A stretch of 64,000 nt of DNA from Oxyruncus cristatus (lineage: Eukaryota; Chordata; Aves; Passeriformes; Cotingidae): NCBI GenBank assembly GCA_013399855.1, contig VXAY01002920.1:91419-155418 (forward strand). Reading direction: 5' to 3'. Below are positions 23,266 through 36,672 of this stretch, in pieces. The translations under genes and the position numbers were made by a program. Below the pieces are notes generated by a model. It had not been told where the DNA came from and did no database searches. It worked only from the letters and a program-made list of their open reading frames with translations. The number at the start of each line of letters is the position of its first letter. The stretch's first letter is position 1.

Positions 23266-23770
23266 CAACCAGTGCATTTGGACCCCTCACAAGAAAGGCA
23301 TTGAGGGGCTGGAGCAGCAGGAGCGGCTGAGGGAGCTGGGGGGGCTCAGCCTGGAGAAAAGGAGGCTCAGGGGGGACCTTCTGGCTCTGCAACCCCCTGA
23401 CAGGAGGGGGAAGTGGGGGGGGGTCGGGCTCTGCTCCCAGGNCGCGACGCTGGAGGGGGGAGGAGGGGGGGGGGGGGGGGGTCAGGCTTTGCTCCCAGGG
23501 AACAAGGGACAGGAGAGGGAAAGGCCTCCGACTGTGCCAGGGGAGGGTTCAGGCTGGATACTGGGGAATATTTCTTGATGGAAAAGGCTGTCCAACCCTA
23601 GCACAGACACCCAGGGCAGGGGTGGAGTCCCCATCCCCGAAGGGATTTAAAAGCCACACAGATGTGGCACTTGAGGACACAGGTGAGTGGTGGCCTGGGC
23701 AGTGCTGGGGGAGCAGTTGCACTTGATGGTCTTAGAGGGCTTGTCCAAACTAAACCACTCTATGATTCCC
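23266..23770 (+). mobile_element. CR1 LINE 3' fragment with a poly-G expansion
   Basis: Sense CR1 from the end of ORF2 (gagggagctgggggggctca) to the 3' UTR (ccactctatgattcc). G runs near 23,416-23,423 and 23,465-23,481 and an undetermined base at 23,442 mark a region that is hard to sequence. Confidence 0.88.
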
Positions 23771-25831
23771 CTGTATTTGATAACAAGTCCGTAGCGGGGG
23801 TGGTATGTACAGGTTCTTGCAGTGCAGGAGATGTTTAAGCCACAGCCGCTGAAGCCTCTGGTTTGCACTCCAACACAGAGGCATGACAGGTTTGCTGTGT
23901 GAATAATTTGAGATGCAGGAGAGAGACTGCAAAGGGCTTGGAAACAAGTAAGAAAAAACAAGATAGCACATTAAATGACACAGGCCTGAATGCTGAATCA
24001 GCCAACTGTTCTAAAGGGCAAGTAGCATTAAAAATGGAGAAGTAAAAGCAGATTGTGAGAGGTCAGAGTAGGTTACCAGCATAGAGCTCCAAGTGTAAAT
24101 GCGTTAATTACAGGACTCAAAGACCTCAACCTCTTCAACCCAGCACATGACAAGGGAGGAAAGTGATTCCTGGGTGTGAGTTTAAACTGATTAACTCACC
24201 CACGCACCCTCTGGCCCTGTGCTTGCTGAACTGGTTTGCTTTTAATTATAAGAGCCACCAAGTAATAATTTGAAGCTTTAAATCAGAGATTATTTAAGAG
24301 TGGATTTAACATCTACAGAACGAGTCGAGCTGGTTTGGACAATGCACCTATTCATCTCTTCATGGTAACTCTGTAAGGGATGACACTCTCCTGCCACTGC
24401 CTTTCCCTTTCCAGCACTCAGGGAGGTTTCCAGTAGCTCACTATGACGTTCAGGTGTTTTCTTTCCCCCTTATAGTGGTTGAGCACCCAAACGGATGATT
24501 GACTCCCAGTCAAGTATATACGGAAATTGAAATCTTATCTCATGAAACAGTCCCAGCATCCGTATTGTGTTTGCTTATCAATATTATTTCCTTCTTTTCT
24601 GCATGGAAAAAAGACTTACCCAACACCAACAAATTCAACAGACTCAGAACAAACAATAGCAGTACAAGGCTGAGACCAGTGCCAATTAAGTACCACCACA
24701 CAATTCAACTGTTGTTAGTTTGTACTCAGTATAACTCAAAACAGAATGTAAATCACCTCTTTGAGTGACTCTAGTCAAAAGGGGGAAAAAATACCACCAA
24801 AATACTGCTACTGCAACAGTCCCCACTGCAGTCAGACTTCCTTTTAAGGCCATTTTCATCAGTTACACAAGAAAAAGTTCATGAAATAAATGAAAAGTTT
24901 AACTTTTCATTTAACTCTGTCACATTTAATGGACTATAACCACAGCTGAGTATCCAACAGGTCTTCATAGATCGGGATGAAGGTGATTTTGGTCGTTTTT
25001 TTGTGAGGACCTGGTGAATCTGACCATCATGTGCTGAAAACCCTTCAGACCAATCCAGGAAACCCACAGCATTTCTGGCTGCTATGAGAAAGAGGAGTCC
25101 CACAGCAATTCCAGCTCGGTGAGATGTCTTTACAAGGCCATTCTGAGATGAATCCTCCAGATTTCATCCTACTGCCTGGGCCAAAGTCTCACCCTGTACT
25201 AAACCCAGGCATCAGATTCCAGAGCAATCCATGTAAGCACACACACACGTGCGCACTGTCTTCTCAGAAGGGTCTGTGCAGCCACACAAGTGAGAGCTGG
25301 GGAAGGATCCTGTCAGACACACGGAATGCCCACGGGCTCCAGCGGCAACCTTTGGCTGCACCGGATCCACGAAGTCAATTGATACGAGCACAGCCACACA
25401 CGCAGCTGGAGAGGGGGGAACAGGGGCAAAGCCTCCCACAGAGCAGGAACCTCCGAAATTACAACAGCTACTTGAAGACACAGTTGAGGTCAGAAGCTCC
25501 CACACATTAAATTTGGGCACCAGGAAACAGCCCTGAATTTCAGCAGAACGCTCCAGGCAAGACAACAAGGGCTTGGTGCACAACTTCCTCAAAGCCCTGA
25601 AAAGAGCTGAAGTCTGCCATAGTACCACTACTTGTGAGCAAAAATATGTCAGAGCTCGGCAATTCATGCAGCTGCAGCTGGATGATGATGAGGTGCAGAC
25701 AGGTTTTCACAAGGTGATCACACACCAACAGCTGAGTAAATGAAGTGCAGAGACTTCGGGTGAGTGAAGAGGAAGATTTAACACCCAGTGGCAATTCTAG
25801 ATATTCAGTTAGGACCAAAAAGGTCCAACTT

Positions 25832-26905
25832 TCACAGAATCATAGAATCAGACGGGTTGGAAAGGACCTCGGAGATCATCAAGTCCAACCCTTGATCCAA
25901 CACCACCGCGGTTACCAGACTATGGCACTCAGTGCCACGTCCAGCCTTGTCTTGAAAACCTCCAGGGATGGAGAATCCACCACTTCCCTGGGCAGCCCAT
26001 TCCAATGCGTAATTACTCTCTCTGTAAAGAATTTCTTTCTAATATCTAACCTAAACCTCCCCTGGCACAGCTTAAGGCCGAGCCCTCTTGTCCTACTGCT
26101 GGTTCCTGGGAGAAGAGACCAACCCCCACCTGGCTACACCCTCCTTTCAGATAGTTGTAGAGAGCGATGAGGTCTCCCCTGAGCCTTCTCTTCTCCAGGC
26201 TAAACAACCCCAGCTCCTTCAGCCTCTCCTCATAGGACTTGTGCTCCAGTCCCTTCNNNNNNNNNNNNNNNNNNNNNNNNNNNNNNNNNNNNNNNNNNNN
26301 NNNNNNNNNNNNNNNNNNNNNNNNNNNNNNNNNNNNNNNNNNNNNNNNNNNNNNNNNNNNNNNNNNNNNNNNNNNNNNNNNNNNNNNNNNNNNNNNNNNN
26401 NNNNNNNNNNNNNNNNNNNNNNNNNNNNNNNNNNNNNNNNNNNNNNNNNNNNNNNNNNNNNNCCCAGCCTGTAGCGCTGCCGGGGGTTGTTGTGGCCAAA
26501 GTGCAGGACCCGGCACTTGGGCTGGTTGAACCTCATCCCATTGGAATCAGCCCAGCTCTCCAGTCTGTCCAGGTCCCTCTGCAGAGCTCTCCTGCCTTCC
26601 AGCAGATCGACACTCCCCCCCAGCTTGGTGTCATCTGCAAATTTACTAATGGTGCACTCTATCCCTTCATCTAAATCATCAATAAAGATATTAAACAGAA
26701 CTGGGCCCAACACTGATCCCTGGGGGACACCACTAGTGACTGGCTGCCAAGTGGATGCAGCCCCGTTCACCACCACTCTCTGGGCCCGGCCCTCCAGCCA
26801 GTTCCTAACCCAGCACAGAGTGCCCCTGGCCAAGCCGTGGGCTGCAGCTTTTTCAGGAGAATGCTGTGGGAGACGGTGTCGAAGGCTTTGCTGAAGGTGC
26901 TTAAA
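25832..26905 (-). mobile_element. CR1 LINE with reverse transcriptase part, 5'-truncated, contains gap
   Basis: The longest CR1 here, about 1.07 kb. On the minus strand it reads conserved reverse transcriptase segments: [10 protein letters not shown], then [12 protein letters not shown] and K-F-A-D-D-T-K-L, the last with the catalytic A-D-D. A frame change separates the first segment from the others, near 26,845. The 3' end is at 25,832 (cacagaatcatagaatcaga). It is truncated at about 26,905 and the frame is broken, so it is inactive. Confidence 0.95.
26257..26462. other. Assembly gap (206 N)
   Basis: Undetermined bases inside the CR1 copy. Sequence on both sides belongs to the same element in the same orientation, so the missing bases are most likely CR1 ORF2. 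Confidence 0.98.
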
Positions 26906-27525
26906 ACCAAGACTATTTGAGATAGATATAAATGCATTCCAGAGAGAAAGATTGTTCTCAAAGCCCTGGTTTCACCCTTTCTGGGCCTGGCTTTACCCTT
27001 TGCCAAGGCCCAGAGCAAGAACAAGGCAGGATTTCAAGCAGCTTTGATAGAGCTGCAGGTTTATGTCATGGTATCACAGTATGCAGCCAGGCACAATGGG
27101 AATCTTGGCACTGCTGTTTTTGGAGAAGAGGTTAATCCCTCTGTGCTGGGGCCCTGCCTGGCTCATGGGGAAAAAGAACCTCCTTGATTTTTACCAACTT
27201 CTCGACATCCAGCTGCAAAACTGCATTTTTAAATCTCTGTTCATCACCACTCATCAATGACATGAATCACGAGGTGAAAAGATCTCGGGGAAGTTTTGTG
27301 ATGACACTAAGATTGAAGGAATTTTCTCACTCTGAGACCAGGAAATCATCAGCTGCAGGGCACGAGGAAAAGAGTTACTGCACACCCCAAAGATTTCTCA
27401 GAGGGGAAAAGCAGCAATCACCTGGATATTGCGGTGGGTAACTGAATAGCTGGATGCTTGCAAGAGCAACTTTTTGAGTCAGACCTCCCCGAATCTCTAA
27501 ATAGCAAAGCACAGCATTCATGGGA

Positions 27526-27825
27526 TCACAGAATCATTTAGGTTGCAAAAGCCCTCTAAGACCATCAAGTCCAACCAAGCACTGCCAAGGCCACCATCTT
27601 GTCCCCAAGTGCCACATCCACACAGCTTTAAATACCTCCAGGGATGGGGACTCCACCTGGGCAGCTGTGCCAGGGCTGCACAAGCCTTCCTGTGAAGACA
27701 TTTCCCCCGATATCCAACCCAAACCTGCCCTGGTGCAATTTGAGGATGTTTCCTCTTGTCCTGTCACCCATCACGTGGGAGAACAAACACCACCTCCCTA
27801 CAACCCGTTTCAGGCAGCATCACAA
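27526..27825 (-). mobile_element. CR1 LINE 3' fragment
   Basis: The antisense 3' end (gatcacagaatcatttaggt) is followed by the CR1 3' UTR to about cctacaacccgtttcaggca. Same type as the copy at 5,340. Confidence 0.9.
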
Positions 27826-29850
27826 CTTAAAGACTTCAGACTGCAGCACAGTCACTGACGTCTTCAGACAGAAGATAAAGCAGAATCTTAAAATCCACGT
27901 AACCAAAACTGAACTAAGCCAACCCAGAGCCCTTTCACAGCCTGCTAAAGGCAGGAACAACAGATTTCCTCAGCACTCCCAGCAGCAGCAGCTCTGCAAA
28001 CACTACAACCAGGAACTCCAAGGCTTCTGACAAACACATTTACCAACAGCAAGATTTAAAAAGATGTTTGACCTGCAGCTTTTCCCATCTCTGGACCGTT
28101 TGTAACGGCTTGTTCCCATGGGAACATCCTCTTGTCTCATACTGAAAGCTTTTACTTTCCCCCATCACAGCACTTGTACAGCACATTTTCCACACAACTG
28201 CCTCTTCTCACAAGCTTCTATTACCCTTATTCTCTGCCAGCCTTGTGGGCTTTGCCCAATATCTTGTGACAAAGCCCAGAGGTTCCAGTTCTTGAAGGGT
28301 GACAGGCACAGAGGTCACACAGTGTGCCCAGAGTGCAGGACTAGAACAGCTCCAGGTGATAAATGCTCCCAGTATCAACACATCCTGCTTAATTACTGCT
28401 GCTTCAGCACAGCAATTAATTAGGCAAAACTGCTCCCAAGGCAGAATTCAGCCCCAGTTCAAAGGGAACACGTGCCTGGGTACCACTTTAACCCTTCTAC
28501 AGGAGTCTTTGGAAGAGGTTCAACCCTCCAAGACTATCCTGTGCTCACATCTGTTGCACAGGACATTTTCAGTGCTGCTACCAGGTATTTTCACAGCTTC
28601 CCTTCCCTACAAGGATGCATTGCTAAAGAAATTCAAGCAGTCAGGACCCAACCTGCTTTTGCACAGGCAGAAGGGAAAAGGACATACAGAAAAATATTTC
28701 TGCTTTAAAGTTTCCAGAGGCCCCAGGAGTCAGACAGGGACAAGGGACCAGTGGCACATCCCTGGCTTCCTGCCTGCCTCTGGAGCAAAGGGAAAAAATT
28801 CCCTGCTAAAATAGGGAATGTTGTTCTGTTTTCCCTCCATTACAAATGCTCACACAGTTCTAAAAGGGCAGAGAAAAGCAGGATTTGGGGATGGTTTTAT
28901 TTCCCTGCACAACAGGAACACCAGAATCCAAGGAGCAGCAGCAAAGAGAAACAAGGAAAAGGGTCTTTGCTCAATAATCCATTCAATGAACCCATTAAAT
29001 AATCCATTTGAATGAAGCCGAAAGTGTAAGTAAATGCAAAGTGAAACTGGGGAAGAGAGACATGACTGATGGCATGGTCCAAAGGGCAGCAGCAAATAAA
29101 ACTGAAATTCAAGCAGTGATTTTAACTACATGTCAATCAAAGTGTTCTGCAGGTGATTATTTTTTAGCATATGGAATAACAAATCTTTCAATTAATCAGT
29201 ACAATACTTCAGACATCAACCCTAAGAGCTGCTACTCAGTATTTTTTTTTCTAATTTATATTGTATTGTTTTATGTCTCAGGATATTTTCTTAAAGAACT
29301 GGAACTGAGTGACACATGTAGTGTATTTTCAGGCTGATATTCAGAAATTCGCTGCTGATTCCCAATTCTTTAAATTCAGGTGTCTTCCCTTACGAAGACA
29401 CTGAAGAATTTAGCTCAGATGAGCACTAGCTCTTTTCTTGATTTTTTTTTTTTTTTTTTTTACATAAATTATATTCTACAGAAACAGGATCCTGCACTCT
29501 GATTTTGGGAGGTTGAACACTTTCAACAATTAATTTAAATGATGTGCATTTAAGGCATGAACCTAAAACTCAGAAACATTTTCACAAAGCTGTGCTTTAA
29601 GAATGAACTACCCAGAACAGCAAATTCAATCAATTTAAAAATGATGCCTTGGGAACAACTGTGGATGCTCCAGGTTGTAGTATTTGTTTAGTGTGAACAA
29701 GAAACCCTCCAGCTGGGTTAACACAAAGCTGCTTGAACACACTTAAGTCCCCTAAATGGTCCTGTTGCTTTCCCTGCTCTGCACAGCCTGAGTTCTCAGG
29801 ATCTCTATCCCTATACCTCCTCACCACAGGAAGATGTTCTGAAGAGTCAC

Positions 29851-30002
29851 CAGAATCACAGAATCCCAGAATGGTTTGGGTTGGAAGGGACCTTAAAACT
29901 CATCTCGTTCCAACCCCCTGCCACGGGCAGGGACACCTTCCACTGGACCAGGTTGCTCCAACCTGGCCTTGGACACCCCCAGGGATGGGGCATCTCCTCT
30001 TA
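29851..30002 (-). mobile_element. Short CR1 3' fragment
   Basis: Antisense terminal repeats (cagaatcacagaatcccaga) and about 150 bp of 3' UTR. Confidence 0.92.
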
Positions 30003-32304
30003 ACAAGATTAGCAATGGATAAAAAAATCTAAAGTATAATGTCAGAGGTAGCCAAGAACGCTGAAAGAGTCCTAAAGCACTTTTCATGACTTCCGATGGC
30101 AAAACCCAGAGCTTTGTTCAAGATGGTAAACCGAAGTTTTAAGAGCTGACCTTTGTCACACACCGACTTTGTTTCCAGCGCTTTCCATGGGTGGTTTATT
30201 TTCAAACACTCCCTCCTCGTACATCAGAAAAATGTTAAGTGGTTAGAACACAAAATGGGAGCAGCCAGGTTATCTTGAACAGCACGATGGGTTGTTTTTA
30301 CCAAAAGTGTACCTTGGCCAGAAGGTCCTGTGTGAGTCAAGGCTCTGCAGAGCTCACCCTCACTGTGTATGTTCCTGGAATAACACAATTCCATTTGTTC
30401 TGCTAAGAGTTTTTTCCTTCACAGGAAAAGCACCATTAAACAATGTGTTCTGTAAATCCAAGGTGTGTTTTTTTCCCCTCTGAATTTAAGAGACTCCCAA
30501 GAAAGGCAGAGGAGATCTGTTAATCACTGGCAAGAAATGCAATGCCAGCTTGGAGGAATGTGCCAACCGAGACACTTCCCAAAGCTAAGAAGGACTAGAA
30601 ACCTCCTGCTGGAAAGGAAACATTCCAGGTTCATAACACAGTTCTTCTGTAGAACAAGAAACACAATGAGGGAAGCAAATGCCAGTTAAGTCTCTCATCT
30701 TCTAACAAAGAACTTATTCAGGTTGTGTTGATCTGTGGGTTCCAAAACCCCAAAAATAGTAGATAACGTATCCATGTTCTTACTAGCAATGAGACTCACA
30801 TCCTTAATCCTCATGGATGCCTATTTAAAGAAAGGAATAAGGCAAGTTTTCCATAGAAAAGTCTAAAGATGAAAGTAATTTATACTTTTACAATGACAAC
30901 TAGCAAATGAACACAGTGAAGCTGTAAACCGCAAAGAGAACAGAACAACGGGGTGGTCAACATGAAGGATCCAGAGAAAGCAGGAACAAGTGACAGCTTT
31001 TCCCCAGATCTTGGGATCTCTGTATTCCCAAAGTTATTAGAGCTTCCAGAAAGCCACCTCTAATTCTGCCAAATGATATCCATTTTCCTTTTAAGCTCTC
31101 CTTGGAATAGAGCCCTGCCCATAATGGAAGGTTCAGGCATCCAGACACACTCAGAAGTGTTAAGATGATACAGCATTTAAAAAAACATTATAACCTAATG
31201 TATTTCATGAACGTGCAAGTAGAAACTTTGTCACTACCAGGACATGTTACAACTTTCTCCCTGGAGTGAACCAGAGTTAGAGGTGGAAGAAAAAACTCTC
31301 CTAAGGGATCTGGAGTGAAACTCGGGGATGAATCCTCCTTCAGCCTGTGTCTTTATAAAAGATGTGGTGTTGAGGTTGCAACAGAAGTGTCTCCAGCTTC
31401 TCAGTCCTATCAACGTATCAGCTACAGAACAAATAATCACTGAATTGGTTGAAAACAACTCCAGAATCTTAAGGAATGGTTCAAATGAAAGTCCCAAATT
31501 CTGTGGTGGAGGAGAAACCAGCCCAATCATGCCAAATGATTCCCAGCTTGGGAAACCAGGGAATACAATATATTCCTGGAAACCCTCTGGATGAGCTCTT
31601 GCACCTCAAGAGCCTCTCAGGACGCTTGGCAGGTGCAGGCTCCTTCAGTTTGTATGTATTACTGGTTCCTTTAACAGGACACTTCAAGAAGGGGAACAAG
31701 CATTAAGTTCAGAGAAATCAAGGTTTCACTGAGCATTCTTCCAGTTTATAGCAATGCTCAACATCTTCCTGGAGGGCTAGAAAGCATCAGGGAAGCAAAG
31801 TGGGAAGGGCTGCTGCAGCTACTGCCATAACCTCCCAACTCTATGTGCTTTTTGATCCTTTGGGGAAAAGAGTCAACCCCAGGGAGAGATAAAAGATAGG
31901 GAAGAGGCTAACTGGCAAGGCTGCAAACCCTCCCTTCAGAGCAGGAAATACATCTGTAACTACAGCCTGATGAGCACAAGGGCCACAAGAGTCACCTTCC
32001 CTGGGATACGGAACGAGCAAACTGACAGCACATTCCCCTCTGTCCATGATACTGCAAATAAACCCTCTTGAAAGTTATGGATGCTGTAATACACCGGTAG
32101 CTGAAGGAAGGACACACGAAGAGTTTCCAGAATTCATTCACTGGTTTTCCTAACAAACAGCAATCAGAAACCATTCCTGGAATGGCACAACAACCATTCC
32201 CTGACACCTTTCCTAGAGAGCAGAGCTCTTCTCCCAAAAGCCAACAGACCCAAGCTGATGGCCCAGGGAAGCCTCCCAGTCCCATCTATAATGCTTGTTA
32301 TGCT

Positions 32305-32707
32305 TGTTGGGTTGAGGTGGTTCAGCCTGGAGAAGAAAATGCTCCAGGGAGACCTTTCTGTGGCCTTTCAACACTAAAGGCTGGATTATAAGACAGACAG
32401 AGACTTTTGATCACGGCCTGTAGTGACAGGACAAGGACAACAGCTTTAGTCTGGAAAAGGGTAGATTTACACTCGACACAGGGAAGAAAATTTTATTTGT
32501 TTATTCTTTACTGCGAGGTCAGACCCTGGCACAGGTTGCCCAGAGCAGCTGTGGCTGCCCCTGGATCCCTCAAAGTGTCCAAGGCCAGGTTGGACAGGGC
32601 TTGGAGCAACCTGGGCTGGTGGAAGGTGTCCCTGCCCACAGCAGGGGGTGGCACTGGATGATCTTTAAGGTCCCTTCCAACCCAAACTGATCTACGATTC
32701 TATGATA
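32305..32707 (+). mobile_element. CR1 LINE 3' fragment
   Basis: Sense CR1 from the ORF2 end (gttcagcctggagaagaaaa) to the terminal gatctacgattctatgat. The middle (about 32,400-32,520) is diverged. Confidence 0.92.
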
Positions 32708-33839
32708 TCACTGGCAATTCCAGATTTAAAGCCATAACAACTCCCTTAATGTCAGAACAGCCAAAACAATGACTTCATTTTCTCAAGCTCTGATCCTGGT
32801 GAGAAGAAAGATGTTTTTCCTCTCTAGAAGGTTATTTTTCCTCACAGCACCTGCTGAAAGAACTTCAGCTTCCAGTTCATACTTTCCAAAGATCTGAAAC
32901 ACTCCACAGCTCCCCTCCATTGCTTTCTGACATTTGGGGCACCAAATGGGCTTCATTTGATCCCTTTCAGAGGGAGAACAAGACAGTTCTGGAGCAGTTC
33001 GTACGTTTGGGAAGGGATAATTTAACTCCACAGACAAAGCTTTCTTCCTTGTCTCTTTTCCATGAACTTCAAGCTCCTTTCTTGCCTTCAGCAAAGAGAT
33101 ACTTAAGTCAGTTTAATAGTTCTCATATCCATCACACTTTTATGGTCCTGCCCTGCTCTGCCTGTGCCAGAACAGCAGTGTGTGTGTGGCCACAGGATGA
33201 ATGAGATCAAGCAGAAACTCCTGTTACAAGAGAGTAGGGCTTTTTTTCCCCAAACAGATCAAATTCCTAACTTGTTACGCGTCCCAGCTGCACACACACA
33301 CATCACAGCCAGGGTAGGAAAATGAAGCTGCCCAGTATTAGCCCTGTAACTGAGCTGCTGAGAGGAGAGGGGATGGTTACAGTTATTTTTTCTGCTGCCC
33401 AAACCAGACAAGTGTCACCAAAATCTGCTCTGAACTTTTCCCATGCAGATCCTTTCCAAAGCTGGGAAATTCTCTGTAGACTCAGCCTGTGAATGCCATC
33501 ACTCTCCTAAGACCACGCTCCAGTTCACCACAGCCAGCAAATCCTTCCCTGCACAGGGAAGGGCAAGAGGAATCAGGATTAACCGTGTTACAGATCCAAG
33601 AGAGAAAGAAGTATGGATTTAGGAGTGGATTGGAAGCTCCATTTTGGGATAGCAATTCCATAAGTGGTGATGGGAGGCAGCCAAATTAAGATCTCTTCTG
33701 ACAAATCTTGTCGTGCCATTTAATCCAATGCTATAAAGAGCACGTCACGTGCCATGGGCCACGTATTCTGGAAATTATATTAAATATAAGCAAAATGACA
33801 GTCAGAAGGGTTTGGCAGGAGGGGGAACAGAAGGCATCA

Positions 33840-34206
33840 GATGAGAAGGCTCCAGGGAGGCCTTAGAGCCCCTTCCAGCCCCTAAGGGGGCTCCAAGAGA
33901 GCAGGAGAGGAACTGGGGACAAGGGATGGAGGGACAGGACAAGGGGGAATGGCTTCCCACTGCCAGAAGGCAGGGTTAGATAGGAGAATGGGAAGGAATC
34001 CTTCCCTGTGAGGGTGGTGAGGCCCTGGCACAGGCTGCCCAGAGAAGCTGGGGCTGACCCTGGATCCCTGGAAGTGTCCAAGGCCAGGTTGGACGGGGCT
34101 TGGAGCAACTTGGGCTAGTGGGAGGTGGGGGAAACGAGATGATATTTAAGGTCCCTTCTAACCCAAACCATTCTGAGATTCCCTGATTCATTCTGTGATT
34201 CTATGA
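33840..34206 (+). mobile_element. CR1 LINE 3' fragment
   Basis: Sense CR1 (gaaggctccagggaggcctt onward) ending in multiple octamer repeats (gattccctgattcattctg, then tgattctatga). A deletion removes part of the 3' UTR near 34,125. Confidence 0.94.
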
Positions 34207-35212
34207 CATGCAAGAGAAAAGAGCATCACAAGACTGTGCAAGAAACAGACCAAGAAAGTTGCTTTCTTTAATCAACAGATTAAAGTTGGCAGAGAATAAA
34301 TGGGTAACAGCAAGATTCAACAGCAACAAAATTCAGCAACTTCACCATTTCCCAACTTCTTTAAAATCAGGATCTTTAAAAATTAATAGCAAGGCAAAAA
34401 ATGTAAAGAGTTGTGATTCTTACAGAACACTAATTTTTTATTTTTTTTTTTTTTAAGAATTAAAGAAGCTGTAAAATGAGAAACCGAAAGACAATAATGC
34501 ACCCAACTGAAATGATAAAAATAAGTGGTGAAACAACCACTGCACTGGGAATTCAGCTACAAGAAGACTCCTACAATGATTGAGTGCAGAGGAAGGGATG
34601 TATGTAGCTGCATGTAAAGTAGGCATATATGTAGGATCTATGTAATATATGCATGGGATATATATAATATGGTCTTCACCTCTACTTACCTTGTTTCTTA
34701 AGTCTACCTCCCACCATTTCAATCCCTCCAACAAGATATTTCTTGGCCACAGATGCTCTTTTTGTATCAGTTCAGATCTAAATGTTAATTCTCACGCTTC
34801 ACTAGCAAAGCTTAAGGAAGGCAGAGCCATGCCCTGCCTTGTGCACAGCCACACATTTATAGAAGACTTTTAAGATGTATTTCAGGTGGTTTTCAGCAAT
34901 TTGCATGGGACAAGGCTGTGGACATGCTGGGGGAAAAAAACCCAATCTGACTTTTACTTAGAACAATAATAAGCGAAAGTATTCCAGAGAAAATAACTGA
35001 AGGCAGTGGTGGAGAATACATGCATTTTTCTTCCATATAAGATTGCTGTTCTCTCTGGCTGAAGGCAGCATTCAAACTGCTTTTGCTTTTTGAGCGGTAA
35101 TCATTTGCATCTTTTGGGGAAGGAGGGTTTTTCTTAAAGCCAGGTTTGGTATCCTCAGCCTGCACCACAACTCAAATACCCGCACATAAAACCAGTCATT
35201 TTGCAAACATAC

Positions 35213-35299
35213 CTTTAACAGTTTTGACAAAAACTTGTTTCTCTTTACTGGGGTCTTTCTCTTCTATTAGAATTCCATGGAAAATGCGCCCAAAGGTGC
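35213..35299 (-). CDS. RYK: RYK exon 9: glycine loop and VAIK-type lysine
   Basis: This 87-bp exon encodes T-F-G-R-I-F-H-G-I-L-I-E-E-K-D-P-S-K-E-K-Q-V-F-V-K-T-V-K. It supplies the end of the glycine-rich loop and the beta-3 lysine (F-V-K). The Lys is kept, although RYK is generally regarded as having little or no kinase activity. The acceptor is cttcccag and the donor gtatgt. The large intron 9 (13.1 kb) separates it from exon 10. Confidence 0.96.
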
Positions 35300-36565
35300 C
35301 TGGGAAGAGAACATACAATTAATATTATGTGGTTAAAACACACTGATAACATTAAGAGAGGATCTATTAAGAAAACACTACTTTAGGATGTATCAGCCAC
35401 AGCAGAAAGTGAAGAGCAATGGCAGTTAAAGTGTCTATAAATCCCATAAAATCACCAACACAGAACCCAACCAGCTCTCCAGCATGAGGTGGATTCACAA
35501 CTAGAGGTAGTAAAAGCTGAAGGTTTTGGATAACTAAAAATTTAGGGGGACAAGTATGAGAATGAACTAATGACAGCAGCAGAATCCACTCAAATTAAGT
35601 ATCGATACTGGTGATGGGTTTATTTGCAGCAGTTCAGTCAACTCCCTGCACTGAGAACTCCAGCTCCTTTTCTCATCCAGCCACTCTGGAATTCTCAGTC
35701 AAAACGTTTCTCACACAGAGGAAATTTTTTTGGAAATGTTCACAAGGAAACAGTGGTTTCAGCAAGCACACACAGAGAACAGCTTGAAATAAACTGCATC
35801 ACATTATTCAAATGTTTCACCTCAGCTGGAAGGTGTTGGGTTTGTCTGGGGGTTTTTCAGTCTCTCCCACATTTTTCCATTCACAAAACGTTAATGATGC
35901 AGGATGAGGAGGAGCTAAGAACAACAGCAGTGTGGTAACACACGCGGATTCTATGAATTAATGTTTTATATGACTCAGGTTGGCAGTGATTTTCTGTCAC
36001 ATTATTACTGTGGCACCAACGTGCGCATCATCCTCATGCAGCCTAACCCTGTGTCACAGCCCTTTCCCAGGGATTTCTCCTACCTGATTAGGTTCAAAGA
36101 CCTTGGATAGCATGAAACAGGGGTTTCTAAGTACTTAAAACAGGGGCAGTGCAACACTTCTATTACCTACCCTGGGGCTGCAAGTAAACCCTGCAAGAGA
36201 GGTGCCTTCAAACTGTAATCTCGCTAAGGAGCAGCTTAACTAAGAAGGCTACAAGGCAGCCACAAATACACAGTAGGAATTATTTAACAGCAGACTGAAA
36301 CCCTCCTGGTCTTGAAGACATCAAGGAAGTACCTTCAATATGTATTTCCAAAATATTAAAGTAGGTAAAGCTATTGGAAGTTACTTGGAGTTTATAATGA
36401 ATCTCTGGCCAGGATCTGTAAAATGTACTTCATTGAGTTCCAGGCAGAAATTTCTTTATTCCCTTCTTCCCCTCTGAAGCTCTTTTCTTCTTCAATGACA
36501 GAGGCTCAACACTGCTATGATCCTGAACTAAAATTGATCAGGATCAGTCTTCAAAGACCTCTGAT

Positions 36566-36672
36566 GTGTGGATGTGGCACTTGGGGACACGGTTAGTGGT
36601 GGTCTTGGCAGTGCTGGGGGAACAGTTGGACTCGATGACCTTAGAGGGCTCTTCCAACTTTAATAATCCTGA
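36566..36672 (+). mobile_element. Short CR1 3' fragment
   Basis: Sense piece (gtggatgtggcacttgggga, then gatgaccttagagggctctt), matching the same portion at about 23,660-23,745. Confidence 0.85.

Larger units (their letters stand above)
22085..35212 (-). other. RYK: RYK intron 9 (13.1 kb)
   Basis: GT-AG intron, the largest complete one in the window. It has CR1 copies at 23,266, 25,832, 27,526, 29,851, 32,305 and 33,840, a 206-base assembly gap and a poly-G/N trouble spot. Stretches between them (22,085-23,265; 23,771-25,831; 27,826-29,850; 30,003-32,304; 34,207-35,212) show no recognised gene or repeat family. A T20 tract lies near 29,442-29,461. Confidence 0.85.

Noticed and set aside
26219..27024. 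Reverse transcriptase-like frames as a possible host gene
   Set aside because: They are CR1 ORF2: 5'-truncated, frameshifted between the F-S-K-A-F-D segment and the A-D-D segment, and gapped.
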